DNA of 64,000 nt, from assembly GCA_036936605.1 (NCBI GenBank), contig JAUPFV010000002.1, positions 125,472,376 through 125,536,375 on the forward strand, written 5' to 3'. The position numbers and the translations under genes were made by a program. The notes beneath the pieces are model-generated. The model was not told the DNA's origin. It did no database searches and was given only the letters and a program-made list of their open reading frames with translations. How positions within the stretch are numbered: the first letter of the stretch is position 1; every line of letters begins with the position of its first letter. Positions 9,531-23,260 of this stretch are shown piece by piece. This stretch comes from Limnanthes douglasii subsp. nivea. Its lineage: Eukaryota > Streptophyta > Magnoliopsida > Brassicales > Limnanthaceae.

Positions 9531-12420
9531 TTTTTAAAGGCAAGATAAAAAATTGAAATAACACTTAACATTTAAAACAAAGACAAGTATTGTCATGTGA
9601 TGGACATTTACAAAATACTAGGTGACATATGATGGTCACTAACATCAATACAAATAGTGTTATGTGATGAGAACAAACAAATGAACAAACAATGCTATAT
9701 CATGAGTACTCACAAAAATACATACGATGACATATGATAGTCAACAATACCAATACATAAGTACACACAAAGTATCATCACTCTCTATTTATCGTGGCCA
9801 TCATTTAACGATTTACTTGAGTTATTTTTAAAGGAGTTGCTTTCATTTTCTAAACTCTTACTTCCCGATGAGGCAAATTTTCTATTTCTGTTTTCCTCAG
9901 ATTCAGATTCTTATGAGTCACTTACACCGGTGAGTGCATCTATAAGGTGTTTATTTTCTGGCACCAAGTACTAATAATCATCCATATTTTCCTTCAGAAA
10001 TCTATAGTGGAAGTCAAGGATCATGGAAAGTTTTGCCTCTTCTTCGCGAGTCTTTAAAGCTTTGAGAAAATCATTTGCACTAGCATTAACATCATCGGTT
10101 ATAGCAGCAACTTTTTATTTCTCGGATTCAACTTTGTACGATTTTAAGTCTTGACGGGCTTTATTTTTTATTTCTTCACTTTCTTCGTACAATGTGTTGA
10201 TTTCCACGAGATTGCTATATTCTTGAGCTAATTCTGCTTTATGCTTCAAAGTTAATTGATTCAATTTTTTTTCGTTCTTTGAGGTCAAATGATTCTTTAT
10301 TTGTATAACTCTACTGTGAAACTTTGACATATCATGTTGAAAAGCTTGAAATTGATCAATCTGATTTCTTTGTGCAATCTTAGTGTATTTTTTTTGTTAT
10401 TGACGACTTATTTTTTCCACCAAACAACATCATGTTTAAATTTCTCTCATTGACTTCGAGCAACTAAAACCTCTTAGTTCAATTTTTTGGCAACTTTCGA
10501 GGCTTGCAAAAGGAAAAAGTAAGTTTAAAACTTCTTCTGATGGTTTTTGGAAGGGGCATGGAGGAAATATTTTTCCAATACAGAAGCATTGAGAGAGGTA
10601 CCTAGAGGACATGGTTGTATGTGTGTTTGAATTCGTTGTGTTAGAAGCGGTACTAGTTGATTATCTGAAGGATTGTCTTTCACACTTTCCAATGCAGTCT
10701 CAACAATCTATTTTGCAGTATCAACAATGTGTTGTTCATTTTCTTAAAACTATGGTTCAAAGTCATAGAAGTGATGGTCGTCATTCTCTTCTTCATTCTC
10801 GTCAGCATCCATCGTTGGATTTGAGGAGGAGATTTCAACAACTTTATCAAGAATAATTCACTACGTGTCTTCAACGAGCCAACTCTCTTTTTCTTTGCAG
10901 CGACCATCTTCTTTCTTTTGGAAGCTTCAGCTTAGGACTATTTGGTCTCAAGAGTAATGACTTATGCCGTTTTTCTCTTCGTGTTCTTTTTGGGGTTGGA
11001 TTTCTTTTTTCCTTTATAAGCCGCTCCTTGAGGATTTTTTTTGGATCCTTCTTCGGTTTATGGGTTGGAGCCCTACTCTGAGCAGGAAGAATGACACGTG
11101 CATCTGAAGCAGCTAATATTTTCACAGCATTTCCTGAAAAATAAGGCTCCATTAATTTAGCCGCAACCACAACAAAGTCAGAGGATATCTTCCATATATG
11201 AAATTGTACAAAGTTAAAAGGGTAAAAAAAACTTATGAAATTCATTTGACCACTATCGTGCTGCCCATTTACATAGTTTTGAGAATGTCTCATTGGTTGA
11301 AGTTCAATGAATTTGATACCGCTTAATTTTCAGCACACTGAAACTCAAGTGAATATAAGTTATTAAAGAAGAAAATAAAAAAGAGATGAAACTTACTTGT
11401 GCTCTTCCACTTTAGAGACAGTCTCGAGGGGTTTTCTGTTGAAATCTCTTTGTCATTCTCCCAGCAGCCAGAAATTAAAAAAAATGTTTAATATTTTATC
11501 TGCCTAAAGGATATCATCAATTATTTTCGAGGAATTTCAGAGGATCAAATATTAAAATAGGAGAATAGGATTTTTTTGAGATGTGAGTTTTGGCTAGAAA
11601 CTATTCTATAAAAAGAGGGGAGGGGAAGTTGCGCTAGTGTCTCGGTCTTAATTATAAGAAGGCAATTTTGAAACAATATGCATATGTGGTGGATTGATTT
11701 GTGTCTTCGAAGTTATCTTTCGACAGTTTTTCGAAGGCATCACTTGTGACTTTTTTTCCAGTCAATCCTCGAGAGATGAGGTCTTCAAGTGGTTTTCATT
11801 TTAGGGTTTAAAGGGATTTAATTTTTCGACATGTTACACTCCTCAGATTCTCTCATAAAATTAACTGAATTTTACGATGAGATTTTTCTTTACTTGTTCG
11901 AGATGATTGATCTTGCTTTGTTGAAGGCGATTTTTGCGAATAAGTTGTGGAAGTTGGATCTGAGGGCTTATTTGAAGAACTTTCGAGGACTAAAGAATGT
12001 GATGATTTTCTGGTAAAATGCTAGTGACCGTATGTAAAAGTTTGAGTGACCTGACGGGCTTTATTGTCAGCAATACCGACAACTTCATTCTGAGCAGCTC
12101 TTTATGCGATAGTAAGCCAATCCCAACAGTTTTCTAGACTAAACATAAATATAATAGGAGCAGGTCGGAAGCAGATCAAACACTCTCTCATGAACAGAGT
12201 GTGGCGGTGACAATGGATGAGTTATTGGACCAGTGAACTTTGTCTCTATATCTCTAGAATCAAACTGTGGTAGGTGAAATGAGTTACGAGAGCATATATA
12301 TAGACAGAGTTGAGAAGATGGGTATGGAATTTTGAGGAGGAAGGTGAAGAGTTTGACAAATGCCTTTTGGACAAAGTTTGATTTCACAGATAACGAGCAC
12401 CTAGTGAATGCAATTTGAAG
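9531..12420. other. Region without an assignable gene; decayed possible mobile DNA
   Basis: Several short open stretches lie on the minus strand (10115-10330, 10871-11293, 12139-12387). One is charged and helical (KNEKKLNQLTLKHKAELAQ), one is Lys/Arg-rich near its end (KPKKDPKKILKERLIKEKR). A coiled-coil plus basic-tail pattern could be a worn transposon structural gene, but no family motif is recognised and stops are frequent. No LTRs or terminal repeats were seen. Confidence 0.35.
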
Positions 12421-15383
12421 TAGAGTGACAGATGTGATGCATGTCGAAATGAGGTGATATACTTACATAGAATCTTATATTAGTTTCTAATTTACTATAT
12501 GAATCAATTTTTATACTCCTTGCACATTTCGAGAAGCTGCAAGTTCATAATGAAGTAATTTGTAAAGAATATATGTGACCGGTAATTCTCCGAGAAAAAT
12601 TAGAGCTCACTCCGAAAAAGGGATAATTGACATTGGCCAAACAATATTTTTAAGAAATTCTGATGATGAGTAACTCAGATAACGTTTCAGAGCCATTTCC
12701 AACGAGAAGATAGAGATTGGCTCATACACAGCAGACGGGGGATACTGATAAGGATAGAAATAAATGAGGAGTAAAAATAATTACTTTGTAATTGTCCAAA
12801 TGATTATTTTATAAGTATAAGAGAGATTTGGTATCAAATGTAAATATAAAGGACTAAGTGTGTAAATTGTGAGGAATATGTTTGTACTAACTACCAAGTA
12901 GTAGAGTGAGGTGAAATATCCACATAACAAACCCAATCTGTTATATGTAACCATGTCATCTACAAATAGATGTATTTATATTGGGAATGATATCGATTTA
13001 CAATGTTTTTTGTACAAAAACAATACCCATTGTTGACTAATTTGGTCGACATTCTATTTTTTTATAAAAATAATTAAACATTCAATATCGAATAACTTAA
13101 ACACGTTGCGTTAGATTATTGGTCAAAATATTTGACCTTATTTATCTCATTAAACTAATGTTCTCCTATCACTCTATATACAATAATCATGAATCTCTCA
13201 CATTTTTATATTTAAACTCTATAACAAACTAAATCTTCAGTATATATGATATTTAATCAACTATGTAAGAAGATAACCACTTATTGAAACTCATCATTGG
13301 AAATTGAACAATGACGGATGAAACTACTAAGTCTTTTATGAAGTTATATGTATAATATACTACATGTACAATATAAATCATACGGTTTGTTTATGTATGA
13401 TGGTGCATGCACGAGGTTGTAAAAACGTTTATATCAGGTTCGAATAATTGAAATTGGTTCTAAGTTTTCAGGTTCTCAGATTTTTTATCTCTCGCACAAT
13501 ACGAGGCAAGAAGTGTGTAAGGAGTTTGGTTTGTATATTAATGATTCCATTAAAGATATAGATTGAAATATGCGGAAGTTTGCCTCGATGGTTAAGCAGG
13601 TGCATAAAGCAATTGATTATAACTAGATATTTTTAATAGATATAATTTTTTTTATTTTTTTTATGCTATTTATATTTTGTACTTTTAATATTCATTCTAT
13701 ATTTTTCAACTATCCTAATTTATATTGTGAATATATTATATTTGAGTTAAATGTTTGAAACTGAATAAATATTATTAACAAAAATAACAATAAACAAGAA
13801 AATATAGTTTATAAATAGAAATAAACTACAAAACATAGTTTATAAATAAAAACACGACGAACTAAAGTTATAAAAAACTAAAGTACAAAGTAGACATTTT
13901 CAGTATTTATAAAGGTTTTTAACCTTGTGGTCTCGGTTAATTACTCCATAGATTTTTATATATTTTCCAATCTGATCGAAAGATTCATCCAACAAAGACA
14001 ATATTCTCTACGAAATTATTTTCAACCAATATGAACGCGAATTAGTGGTGTGTTTGGATGTATCATTACTTGTTAATCGAATGCATAAAATATTATAAAA
14101 CAAATAGGTTCAACAAATGTGTAATATTGAAAGTATATCATATAATAATGAGTAAATATGTTTAATATTAGTATAATAATAGGATGGAATAGCCAAAAAT
14201 AGACCAACCATGTGGCTTTTGGGCCCACCTCCACTCTATATAAGGCAATGCACCCTTTTTGGGAAATGATAAGTAATCATTATTCTATTACTACTTTTGG
14301 CAACTTATCTGTTTAGAATTCACATATTTCTCTCTCTAAATATTTGTGTGGCCTACCATATATTCTTAGACCACCTTTTTTTCCTCAGAAACTTCTGGTA
14401 GCCATCAATAATAACGAAGCAAATATCTAAAACTTTTACCAAGTTTTTGAAATTGACAATTAGTATCAAAGTATTTGAGACTCTTCAGTTCTTCATCTAC
14501 TTTTTGTGAGTACCATATGCAACTTCATACAAAATAAAATCTGATATTATTTTGTTTATTAATTGTTCCCTCACATTATATAATGTAAAATATATAAAAA
14601 TCAATGTCCGCATTTCAGGCCGGATTGACCCGTAAACATGAATGAACTAGACTCGGGTTTGGAAATAGTAATTTCGTGGAAGGTCGAGTCTAGTTTAGGC
14701 TCAAGTAAAAAAAACGGGTCCAAGTGGGCTGGTTTAAACTCGGCCCACAGACAACCCACTACCAGTACTACAAATTATGAGAGATAAATTTTATGGTTTC
14801 ATTGATACTTTATCTCGTTTTTAAGTTTGCTTAAGATGTTGTTGAAATCGATGTTATTAATATTTGTAATGAGTTCTTCTCACAATTTCATATCTTAAAG
14901 TAATTAAAGCACTTAATTGTAGATTTGATTCCAAATATTAACATACCACTTCCATGACAAATCATAGTTTGCCTTATGCAATCTGTTTTACAAGATGTTT
15001 ACTAAGATATTGACAAAAAAATACCCTCGGTTCAAGATTAGTTATTGAACATAACTCTTCTGGTTTTATACAAAGAAGTTTAATGGCATATAAAATCCAC
15101 CTTAGACAAGGTACAATCAATAGCAACCTTCAGGGAGATATATCATTAAGATCAATCTCTAAAAACATGTGGTATAATATTTTGGGAATTATTTGAACAT
15201 GTATTGGACATGTTGGAATTTCTGAATCAATTCATTGCATGGGTGATATAGTGTATCACATTTTCTTCTTATCTAATTTTTACTACATTCACGATTTTTT
15301 CAAAATAGGAAAGGATTGTGACAATTTGATCTTTTATCATTATTTTTTATGTCTTAATTACTCTTTTTAGACTCCCCAATGAG

Positions 15384-15432
<49 letters not shown>

Positions 15433-16438
15433 TTTATACAAATATAAGAGGCTAAAATGTATGTATCCTGTTATTGTGGATGACTTTATTTTATTGGCAC
15501 GAAAGACGGACCGTCGAATGCGATTTTTATGAATTCTCTTAAATATTTTGGTTTGAATTTGGGGACGAACTTAAATATTCTCAAATAATATACATATATG
15601 ACAAATATTTAGAAAGAGACCGTTTAATATATCCAACAAAACATGCACATATTGCAATAACCTATGTTGTTTTAAAATTCTAACATTCTGTTGGTCGCTA
15701 CTCTTTGGAAGTCATGTACTTTGGTCTGTTTATTGGATAAAATATAACAATTATACCCATTTGGATTCGTTATATTGGAGGATTTGAGTTGATTCAATCG
15801 TTCCTACATGATATTAAGGCCTTTGGGATGTTTATTTTCTCTATTCTAACAACGATAAGAACGTACATTACAAAGCTCTATAACAATTTACATTGCGAAT
15901 CAGAAATAGTTTTGATTTCTTAAAAATATATATATTTACCAAAATCCAAAAACGTATATAAAATTAGAGATTTAAAATCATGAAATTCCCCTATCATTTT
16001 AAAATTACTACGGAACATTATTGCGAGAAAATATTTTGTGGATCAAATATGGCAACCAATATATATCAAAGTATACTGGGTGGTACATAAAAGAGTTAAT
16101 CGTTTAAAAATATTTTGTCCATTAAGGACAAGTTATTATGTCACAACTCTAATAACCAGTCAGCTCATACAAATCTATAAGCAAGACACTCGAAATATTT
16201 TGGACCGAATGAGAAAACATATTATTATTTTAAACAAATACATCCCCTAAATTGTTGGTAGATATTATATTGGGTACATATATCATAGCAAAATATAGTT
16301 TGGTTTGGTATCAATGAAGACTTCAAACGAGATGCATAATCACATATGTAAAGATTGATCAACGTACCATATATGTAACAAACATCTTGAAACAACATAA
16401 TGTATTATCTTCAGTTGTTCTTTTAGTAATATAATTTG
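12421..16438. other. AT-rich intergenic DNA, no gene seen
   Basis: High AT content with scattered stops in all frames. The only structure noted is an AT microsatellite at 15385-15428. The ORF at 16038-16250 has no start context or recognisable motif and is not called. Confidence 0.6.
15385..15428. repeat. (TA)n microsatellite
   Basis: About 44 bases of uninterrupted TA dinucleotides. Confidence 0.95.
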
Positions 16439-16753
16439 TGATGATGCGGCAGAAATAGAAAAAGAAGAAGCAACGATAGATGAAACCTTAATTTAAGGGT
16501 AACATGATGAAACCCTAATCTAAGGGTAACAAAAACTGAAATTTTTAAAGATAAAAAATATATTCTTCCAAAAACTTAAATAACTTAAGGCATGTGAGGC
16601 TTTATATAGTAGCTGCTCAAAAGCCTAAATTAGAATACAAGTAAATAAAATCAAATCAAATCTTAATACAATTAGATTTGATTTAAATAATATAAGATAT
16701 TTGAATAAAATAAAATTCAAAAGTTTTTTGTTTGGATTTTATGGGCTACATTA
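16439..16753 (-). repeat. 3' LTR of the TRIM
   Basis: Direct-repeat partner of 17241-17554. Shared blocks include CCCTAATCTAAGGGTAACA and a TTATATAGTAG/TTATATAATAG stretch. The final base pair pattern CATTA departs from the canonical CA end seen in the partner. Confidence 0.85.
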
Positions 16754-17224
16754 TCCTCTCCTGGTTGATAAGAATTCGTCCTCGAATCAACAACACCATC
16801 ACCATCAACAACCAAAATTGTTTTATTTTATTCAATTTTTACATTGGGAATTAAAATTGTTGACCTTATCGGAATAAGATAAATTCTTCTCGAGCCATCC
16901 AGTTGATGATTTTTTTTTTGAAAGCTTTTTCATAGCCTGAAAACAACACCCATGCCCAGTTGATGAAAAAAAATGGTTTCAAGAACCTCTTCATAGCCTG
17001 AGATAGCATCTCAATAAGCAAGTTTTACCTTGATCCGACGATTGGTGGCCAATTAAACTCCTCCAGTAACCGATCAATATGATCGTCATCGAAACGCCTT
17101 GTGTGTTCCCTCGTACCAAACGATCTTCGAAATCTTCATGACCCTAGATGTTGGTCTCTCCTTTATACCTTGAATCAGATGAAATCAGGATTCAGAAACA
17201 TCCTTGCCCCGTAGTAGAAACTGA

Positions 17225-17239
17225 GGCTCTAATACCAAA
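17225..17239 (-). other. Primer binding site of the TRIM
   Basis: Minus strand TTTGGTATTAGAGCC. The core TGGTATTAGAGC differs from TGGTATCAGAGC (initiator tRNA-Met) at one base. It is one base from the LTR end. Confidence 0.8.
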
Positions 17240-17240
17240 C

Positions 17241-17554
17241 TGATGACACATCGGAAATAGAAGAAGAAGCAACGATATATGAAACCCTAATTCAATGGTA
17301 ACATGATGAAACCCTAATCTAAGGGTAACAAAAACTGAACTTCTTAGAAATATAAAAAATATATTATTCCAAAAATTTAAATAACTTAAAGCTAATGAGG
17401 CTTTATATAATAGTTGCTCAAAACCCTAAATTAGAATACAAAAAAATAAAATAAAATCTGAATCCAATTAAATTTGATTTAAATAATATAAGATATTTGA
17501 ATAAAATAAAATAAAATTTAAAAAGTTTTTGTTCGGACTTTCTGTACTACATCA
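17241..17554 (-). repeat. 5' LTR of the TRIM
   Basis: Starts TGATGACACATCGG and ends ACTACATCA on the plus strand; followed by the target duplication ATTTG. Confidence 0.85.
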
Positions 17555-17559
17555 ATTTG

Positions 17560-20165
17560 GTATGAGATTCGTGGTTGGATGAGCATTAGAAGATCATCAA
17601 ATACATTAGAAAGTGCAGTCAAATAATTAAAGAATAATATTAAAAAATATTTATGGAATAATAGAGCCAACAAAAAAAATACAATTACTTGCATAGTTTA
17701 TTATCTATGATCATCGTGCAAGCGATTGATTTTTTTACCAAGTTGTTTAACAACCGAAAAACAATATTCACGAAATCAAAATATACGTTTATAAGATTTT
17801 TTTACCTACAACTATTTATTTTGATAAATTGTTAGTTATATTGTTCTTATTCTACAAATATGTTTAGAGTATATGCGTGATACTTTATATTATATTTAAA
17901 AAACAATAACTTATGACCGAATTAAATAAATTAGATAACTTAATTTTTTACACCAATTATGCCACTAAACATGTGAAACATTATCAACTAACCATCATAA
18001 AAATTTGGAGCTTAAAATTATATCATTGAAATTTAATTCGATATAAGATAAAAACTAAAAATTACCTATAAACAACAACTATTTATTTTGACAAACTGTT
18101 AGTTGTATTGTTCTTCTATTTAAATATATTTAAAATATATGTGTGTAATAATTTTTATTATATTTAGAAAAAATAATAACTTATGATCAAATTAAAAAAA
18201 ATAAAACAATATTTATTTTTGTTAAAAAATAGCTTAACTTTTTACACAAATCATTTCACCAAATATGTGAAAATTATCTACTAAACATCTTAAAATTTTG
18301 AAGCTTAAAATGATATCATATATATTATAAAAAAAATATGATTGGATATAATATAGAAAGAAAAAAAATTGTAATTATTTTGCTAACATCAAAACAAGTT
18401 ATTCTTAATAAATATGAAATAATAATATAAAATAATGATTAAAATAACACTAATAAGATTAAACTTAATACCTAAAAAATCTTGATTAAATTAATTTAAA
18501 ATTCAGAATCGACTAATAAAATATGAAACAAACTTATAAACTAAATAAAAATGACGTATTATTTGAATTAAAAATATATATTAATATGATTCGAAAATTA
18601 TTTTAATATTGCTAGGTATCCATGTTCGGACATCTTCAATTTAACCATATTATTTTCACCAACTAAAGATTGAAATATAAAATTAAAAAATGTTATATTT
18701 TATTATTATTAAAATTTGATTTTAAAATAAATCATATATAAAACTTGGTCTATTTTCAATAATTTGTATAATTATAAAAATATATAGCTCGTGAAAATCG
18801 AAAATTCTAATTTATATAAAATAGTATAGTACTAAAATTTTCATAAAAAAATTCATTAATTCTTTTACATTTAATACGTGTTATACAAATTATATTGTAT
18901 TCGATAGAAAAAAAAAAATTATCACAAAATTGGTTGATTATTTTAGATTAAGTTGGATATGAAATTTTATATTCTCTTGTATACTATACCAAAACATATA
19001 TTTAATTATAGTTTGTTTGATTTTTTTAACTTTTTATCACTTTATAATATATATAATATAATATAATATAATATAATTATTATTTTTATTTAATAATATA
19101 TATATATATATAATATAATATAATATAATATAATATAATATAATTATTATTTTTATTTAATAATATATATATAACTATTTTTGGCATTTAAAAGTAATAA
19201 CAAATGTAATATTATTATTTTTATATAAAAAATATCACTTTAAATGATAATACAAAACTTTCATTTAATAATTTTATTCATATTGTATAGATATCATACC
19301 GAATACGTAATCATATATGACCATACAACACAAACTTTTAACAATTTTATTCACACCAATAAAACAACCATATTTAATATTATGATGTATATTCATACCA
19401 TTTTTATTCATATTATACAAGCATTACCCCAACAAAACAATCGTAGTTACATTACAAAACACATTTTTATAATGTTTATTCATGTTATACTAATATTACA
19501 TAAACAAGACAACATTGCTTGATACAACTAAACACATTTCTAACACTTATTCATTCATGATATACATATATTACACAAATAAAACAATCACACTTAACAT
19601 AATAAAATATACGTCTAATATATTTATTCGTGTTGTAGGAATATTATATTGATAAAAATAATCTTACTTGAACTTTGGAAAATATATCATTAACCTAATT
19701 TTCTTCTTCATCGTATAAATAATATTATAGATGTTATTTTTTGCAAATTTTAATAATTATTACAAAAAATTATTATAACATTTTCTATATTATTCCATTT
19801 GCTATGTTATTTTTAAAAATTGAAAATATTTTATTAGATCATCATATACATACATGATATTAATATTAAAATATTTTCAGTTAGTGTATAATTTATTTTC
19901 AAACTTATCCAAAATAAATTGATGTAAAATATGTATTTGACAATTCATCGACTAGTACAAGACAAATCATAAATGTTTTATTTTTTATTTTTTTAAATAT
20001 GAAACCTTTTGTATTTAAAACTATATTTGTTCATCTTCACAACCATATAATCTATAGATATTTAAACTTCATCAATTAATATGGAATCAAAGTCGGAACC
20101 ATTTTAAAATATGCTGAAGCAAAATATATCATTAATAGTTTCAGTGATTGTTATAATAAGATTAT
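17560..20165. other. Very AT-rich intergenic DNA with simple repeats
   Basis: No gene is recognised. At 19043-19165 an ATATAATATAAT-type array followed by TTATTATTTTTATTTAAT occurs twice in tandem. The ORF at 19244-19522 has composition typical of AT-rich noise (Ile/His/Thr-rich) and is not called. Confidence 0.65.
19043..19165. repeat. Tandem duplication of a TATAA-rich block
   Basis: Two copies of an (ATATA)n run plus an ATTATTATTTTTATTTAATA tail, with unit length about 65 bases. Confidence 0.75.
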
Positions 20166-20394
20166 AAAATTGACTATAAGTTTGTATTAGGCGTAGGTTA
20201 GAAGTACCTTATCAACAGAGGTACTGAGGAATGACTATATGAGCGTAGTTTGATCTGTCAATTATATGTGTAGGCAAGAAATGTTGAAACTCTATGAGTG
20301 AAGCTTGAGCTATAACTTGTATGCAAAGACGTCTAATGGATCCTAAGGGCTAATATAAGTTGTCAATATTGTTGAATATTGATTCGAATAAGAT

Positions 20395-20525
20395 ATATAA
20401 TGATCCAAAGTAGGATAGTGTAAAGTAAGATGGTTTGAAGCAAGATGATCCAACGTAGTCTGATCTAAAGCAAACTGGACCAAAGCAGTCTGATCTGAAG
20501 CAGTCTGATCAAAAGTAGGTTTCTT
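20395..20525. repeat. Short degenerate tandem repeat
   Basis: Several copies of a unit of about 20 bases related to AAAGCAGTCTGATCTGAAGC, in imperfect tandem order. It lies upstream of the copia relic and may be part of its LTR. Confidence 0.6.
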
Positions 20526-21159
20526 ATATAATTGAGTCTCTTATTTTGTCTTTCCTATATTAATTGGATTTCATATTAATTAGATTTATTATTAAATGGA
20601 TCTTCAATATTATTTAGGTTATTAATTTGGATAAACTATTTATATGGTTTTCAACTTTTAAGGGATTACAATCTTATTATAACTGTAATTAATAAGATTT
20701 AATCTGGAGCGTCTATTGAAGAATTATGGTTTTATCTAAACCTATACATAGAAGAATATTTGTTATGCAAGTGGTATTACAAATAGTTTTATGATCAACA
20801 TATTTTCTGAGTTAGTGAAATAACTCTCCGTCTTTTGAGAGATAAGTGAGGTGAAGGAATAATATTGAATAGAGAACTATATATATCACATCATATTTGT
20901 AACAAAGAGTGATTGAGTCCTGTGTGTTTGAGCAAATTTTTGTAATTTACTTGTTTTTATCAAAAAGTATTTGTTGCACGTGGATGTATGATTTCTTCAC
21001 AATCTGAAATATATTAAATCTGACTTGTGTGGTTGGTTTTATTTTACGCTTTATTTTATTTGTTATTAGTCTCTGAACACGGTAAATTATTATTCTGTAA
21101 GATCTATAATTGCACCTCGGTCTTTGCCTCAGACGAACAAATATTTAACTAACAAGTGG

Positions 21160-23260
21160 TGCGGTGAGCTTGAAAAAACAGTATAATGAGTAGATCAATC
21201 ACTAATATGAATCTTGGATAACATATCTCGCTTGGAAACCGAAAGCGAAAAAGATGAGTTCAATGAAGCTTAGCCTAGAAAAATTTGACACATCGAATGA
21301 CTTTAACCTCTGGAGAATTAATATTAAGGCTTACCTAGTATAAAATGGATTGACAAATATTATCGACCATAAATCTTCATAGGTTGATATTGTGGTACTA
21401 TCTAAAGCTCATTGTATCCTCATATTAAGCTTGGAGGATGAAGTGAGATACACGAGGTATCTGAAGAGCCTACGATGGTAGAGATATAGAATTGGCTAGA
21501 TGCTATTTACATAAACAAATTCCTTAGTGAACAGTTAGTGTGGAAGTGAATGTGGAGGAGGATGACCAAGAAATCATACTCTTAAGTTCTATGTCAAATA
21601 ATTATGAATACTTCGTGGACACAATGCACCACAAAAAAGACTCTCTTATGACGGTCAAGTCAAGAGCGTCTAGAACTCCAAAGATCTTTAGAGAAAGATT
21701 GTTTAAAAGGTGACTCTAAAAGGAAGAAATTCAATGTGAGGGGTCTGTCAGGGAAGATAAATTCAAGTGAAAGGAGAGAAAATTCTCAGTCAAAGTTCAA
21801 AGAGGGTGGGAAAGTTTAAAAATAATTTGTCGATATATAAAAAAATGCATTTCAGTCGGTACCCTTCAAAGAAGGGAAATGGTAACAACTATCAGAAGAC
21901 CAAAGTTGGAGATACTTCAATAACGTATGATGACTGTGAGTAAGATGAAGGCTTAATGACTTCTTATTCTTACAAGTACAAAGATAAATGAGTGTTGGAT
22001 TTAGGTGTGTCATTCCACTTGACTTTCAATAAGCATTGGTTTAAAGAACTGATAATACTTGATGGTGGAATGATCATATTGAGAGCGATGAATCCTATTA
22101 TATTAAATGGATTGGAATAGTTCAGCTTATATTGTCTACATGACTTGAGAAAATGATTAACAACGTAGGATATGTCCCAAAGTTAAACATAACATTTTTT
22201 ATATTAGGATGTTAGATGAAGAAGAGTTTACTTATAAGGGTGAATATGGAAAACTTAAGGTTTTGCAAAGCTCCTTTGTTTTATAGAAGTCAATAAAACT
22301 AATGATGAATTATTTTATAATGGCACTATGGTAGTATAGGGTAAATCTCGTATGGTGAATGATTTTACCAGGTTGTGGCATCAACGAGTAGGTTTTTTAT
22401 GTGACATAAACTTGGTGAACTAAGTAAACATGGGTTGTTTGATGGTACTGTAGTTCGCAAGATGAGATTTTATAAATAGTATATTGGGTAAGAGCAGGAG
22501 GGTGCAATTTCTACTCAACAACTATAAAACCAATAAAGTACTAATTATGTTAATTCAGGTTTTTGGGCCCGAAACGAGAACCTACCATCGGTGGTGTAAA
22601 GTATTTTATGTCGCTGATGGATGACTATGGCAATGTAAAGTATGGGTTATACTTTTGAAGACCGAAGATGAAGCATTTTCTGCCTTTGTAAATTGGAAGA
22701 CTTTAAAGAAGCTTCATACTGATTATGGCTTGGAATATGTGAACATGAAGTTCATTGGATATTGTGGCATTGCTAGACACCAAAGTGTAAGTAGGACTCC
22801 CTAATATAACGAGCTTTATGGGATAATAAATTGAAAACTGGTGGAACAGGTTATATGTATGCTTGATATAGTTTGAATGGGTCGAAAGTTCTATAGAGAA
22901 GACGTGACAAAACTACATATATCATCAACATTAGTCCATCTACGACGTTTAAGTTTTTTGTCCTCAGGAATCATGGACTTGAGAGAAACCTAAGTTGGAA
23001 TATCTGAGATTTTCTAGATGTGCTTCCTACACACATGTGAAGCAAAATAAGCTTATGCCAAAAGTACTTATTTTTTTTTCCTAGGCTATCCGTAATGAGT
23101 AAAAAGAGCTTAGTTTGTGGTGTATTGAACGTGGATGTCAGAAGAATTTGGTCATGGATGTGGTTTTGAATAAGGAGAACATGTCAATGCATCTAAGAAC
23201 GATGTATAGGTTGTATATTTTGCATACCAATGCATATAAAAATGATGGATCGATTTTCAG
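21160..23260 (+). mobile_element. Degenerate Ty1/copia relic, gag to integrase only
   Basis: Translating across frames gives SMKLSLEKFDTSNDFNLWR (gag start), SSMSNNYEYFVDTM (UBN2 part), VLDLGVSFHLT (protease, usual DSGASFHMT), FTRLWHQRVGF (GAG-pre-integrase) and integrase pieces around 22540-22850 (FWARNENLPSV, then VNMKFIGYCGIARHQ with RHK-like motif). No RT or RNase H follows, so the 3' half is lost. The bases at 21162-21175 (GTGGTGCGGTGAGC) look like a worn PBS, placing the 5' LTR just upstream, but its start was not found. Many stops; inactive. Confidence 0.7.

Larger units (their letters stand above)
16439..17554 (-). mobile_element. TRIM (terminal-repeat retrotransposon in miniature), 1.1 kb
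   Basis: Two direct repeats of about 315 bp (16439-16753 and 17241-17554) begin TGATG and end near CATTA/CATCA. The five bases ATTTG occur on both outer sides (16434-16438 and 17555-17559) as a target-site duplication. On the minus strand the repeat at 17241-17554 is followed by TTTGGTATTAGAGCC, a tRNA-iMet-type PBS with one mismatch, and the other repeat is preceded by a purine-rich AGGAGAGGATAA. The internal part is only about 490 bases and has no coding capacity. All criteria of a TRIM are met; it depends on other elements for movement. Confidence 0.9.
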
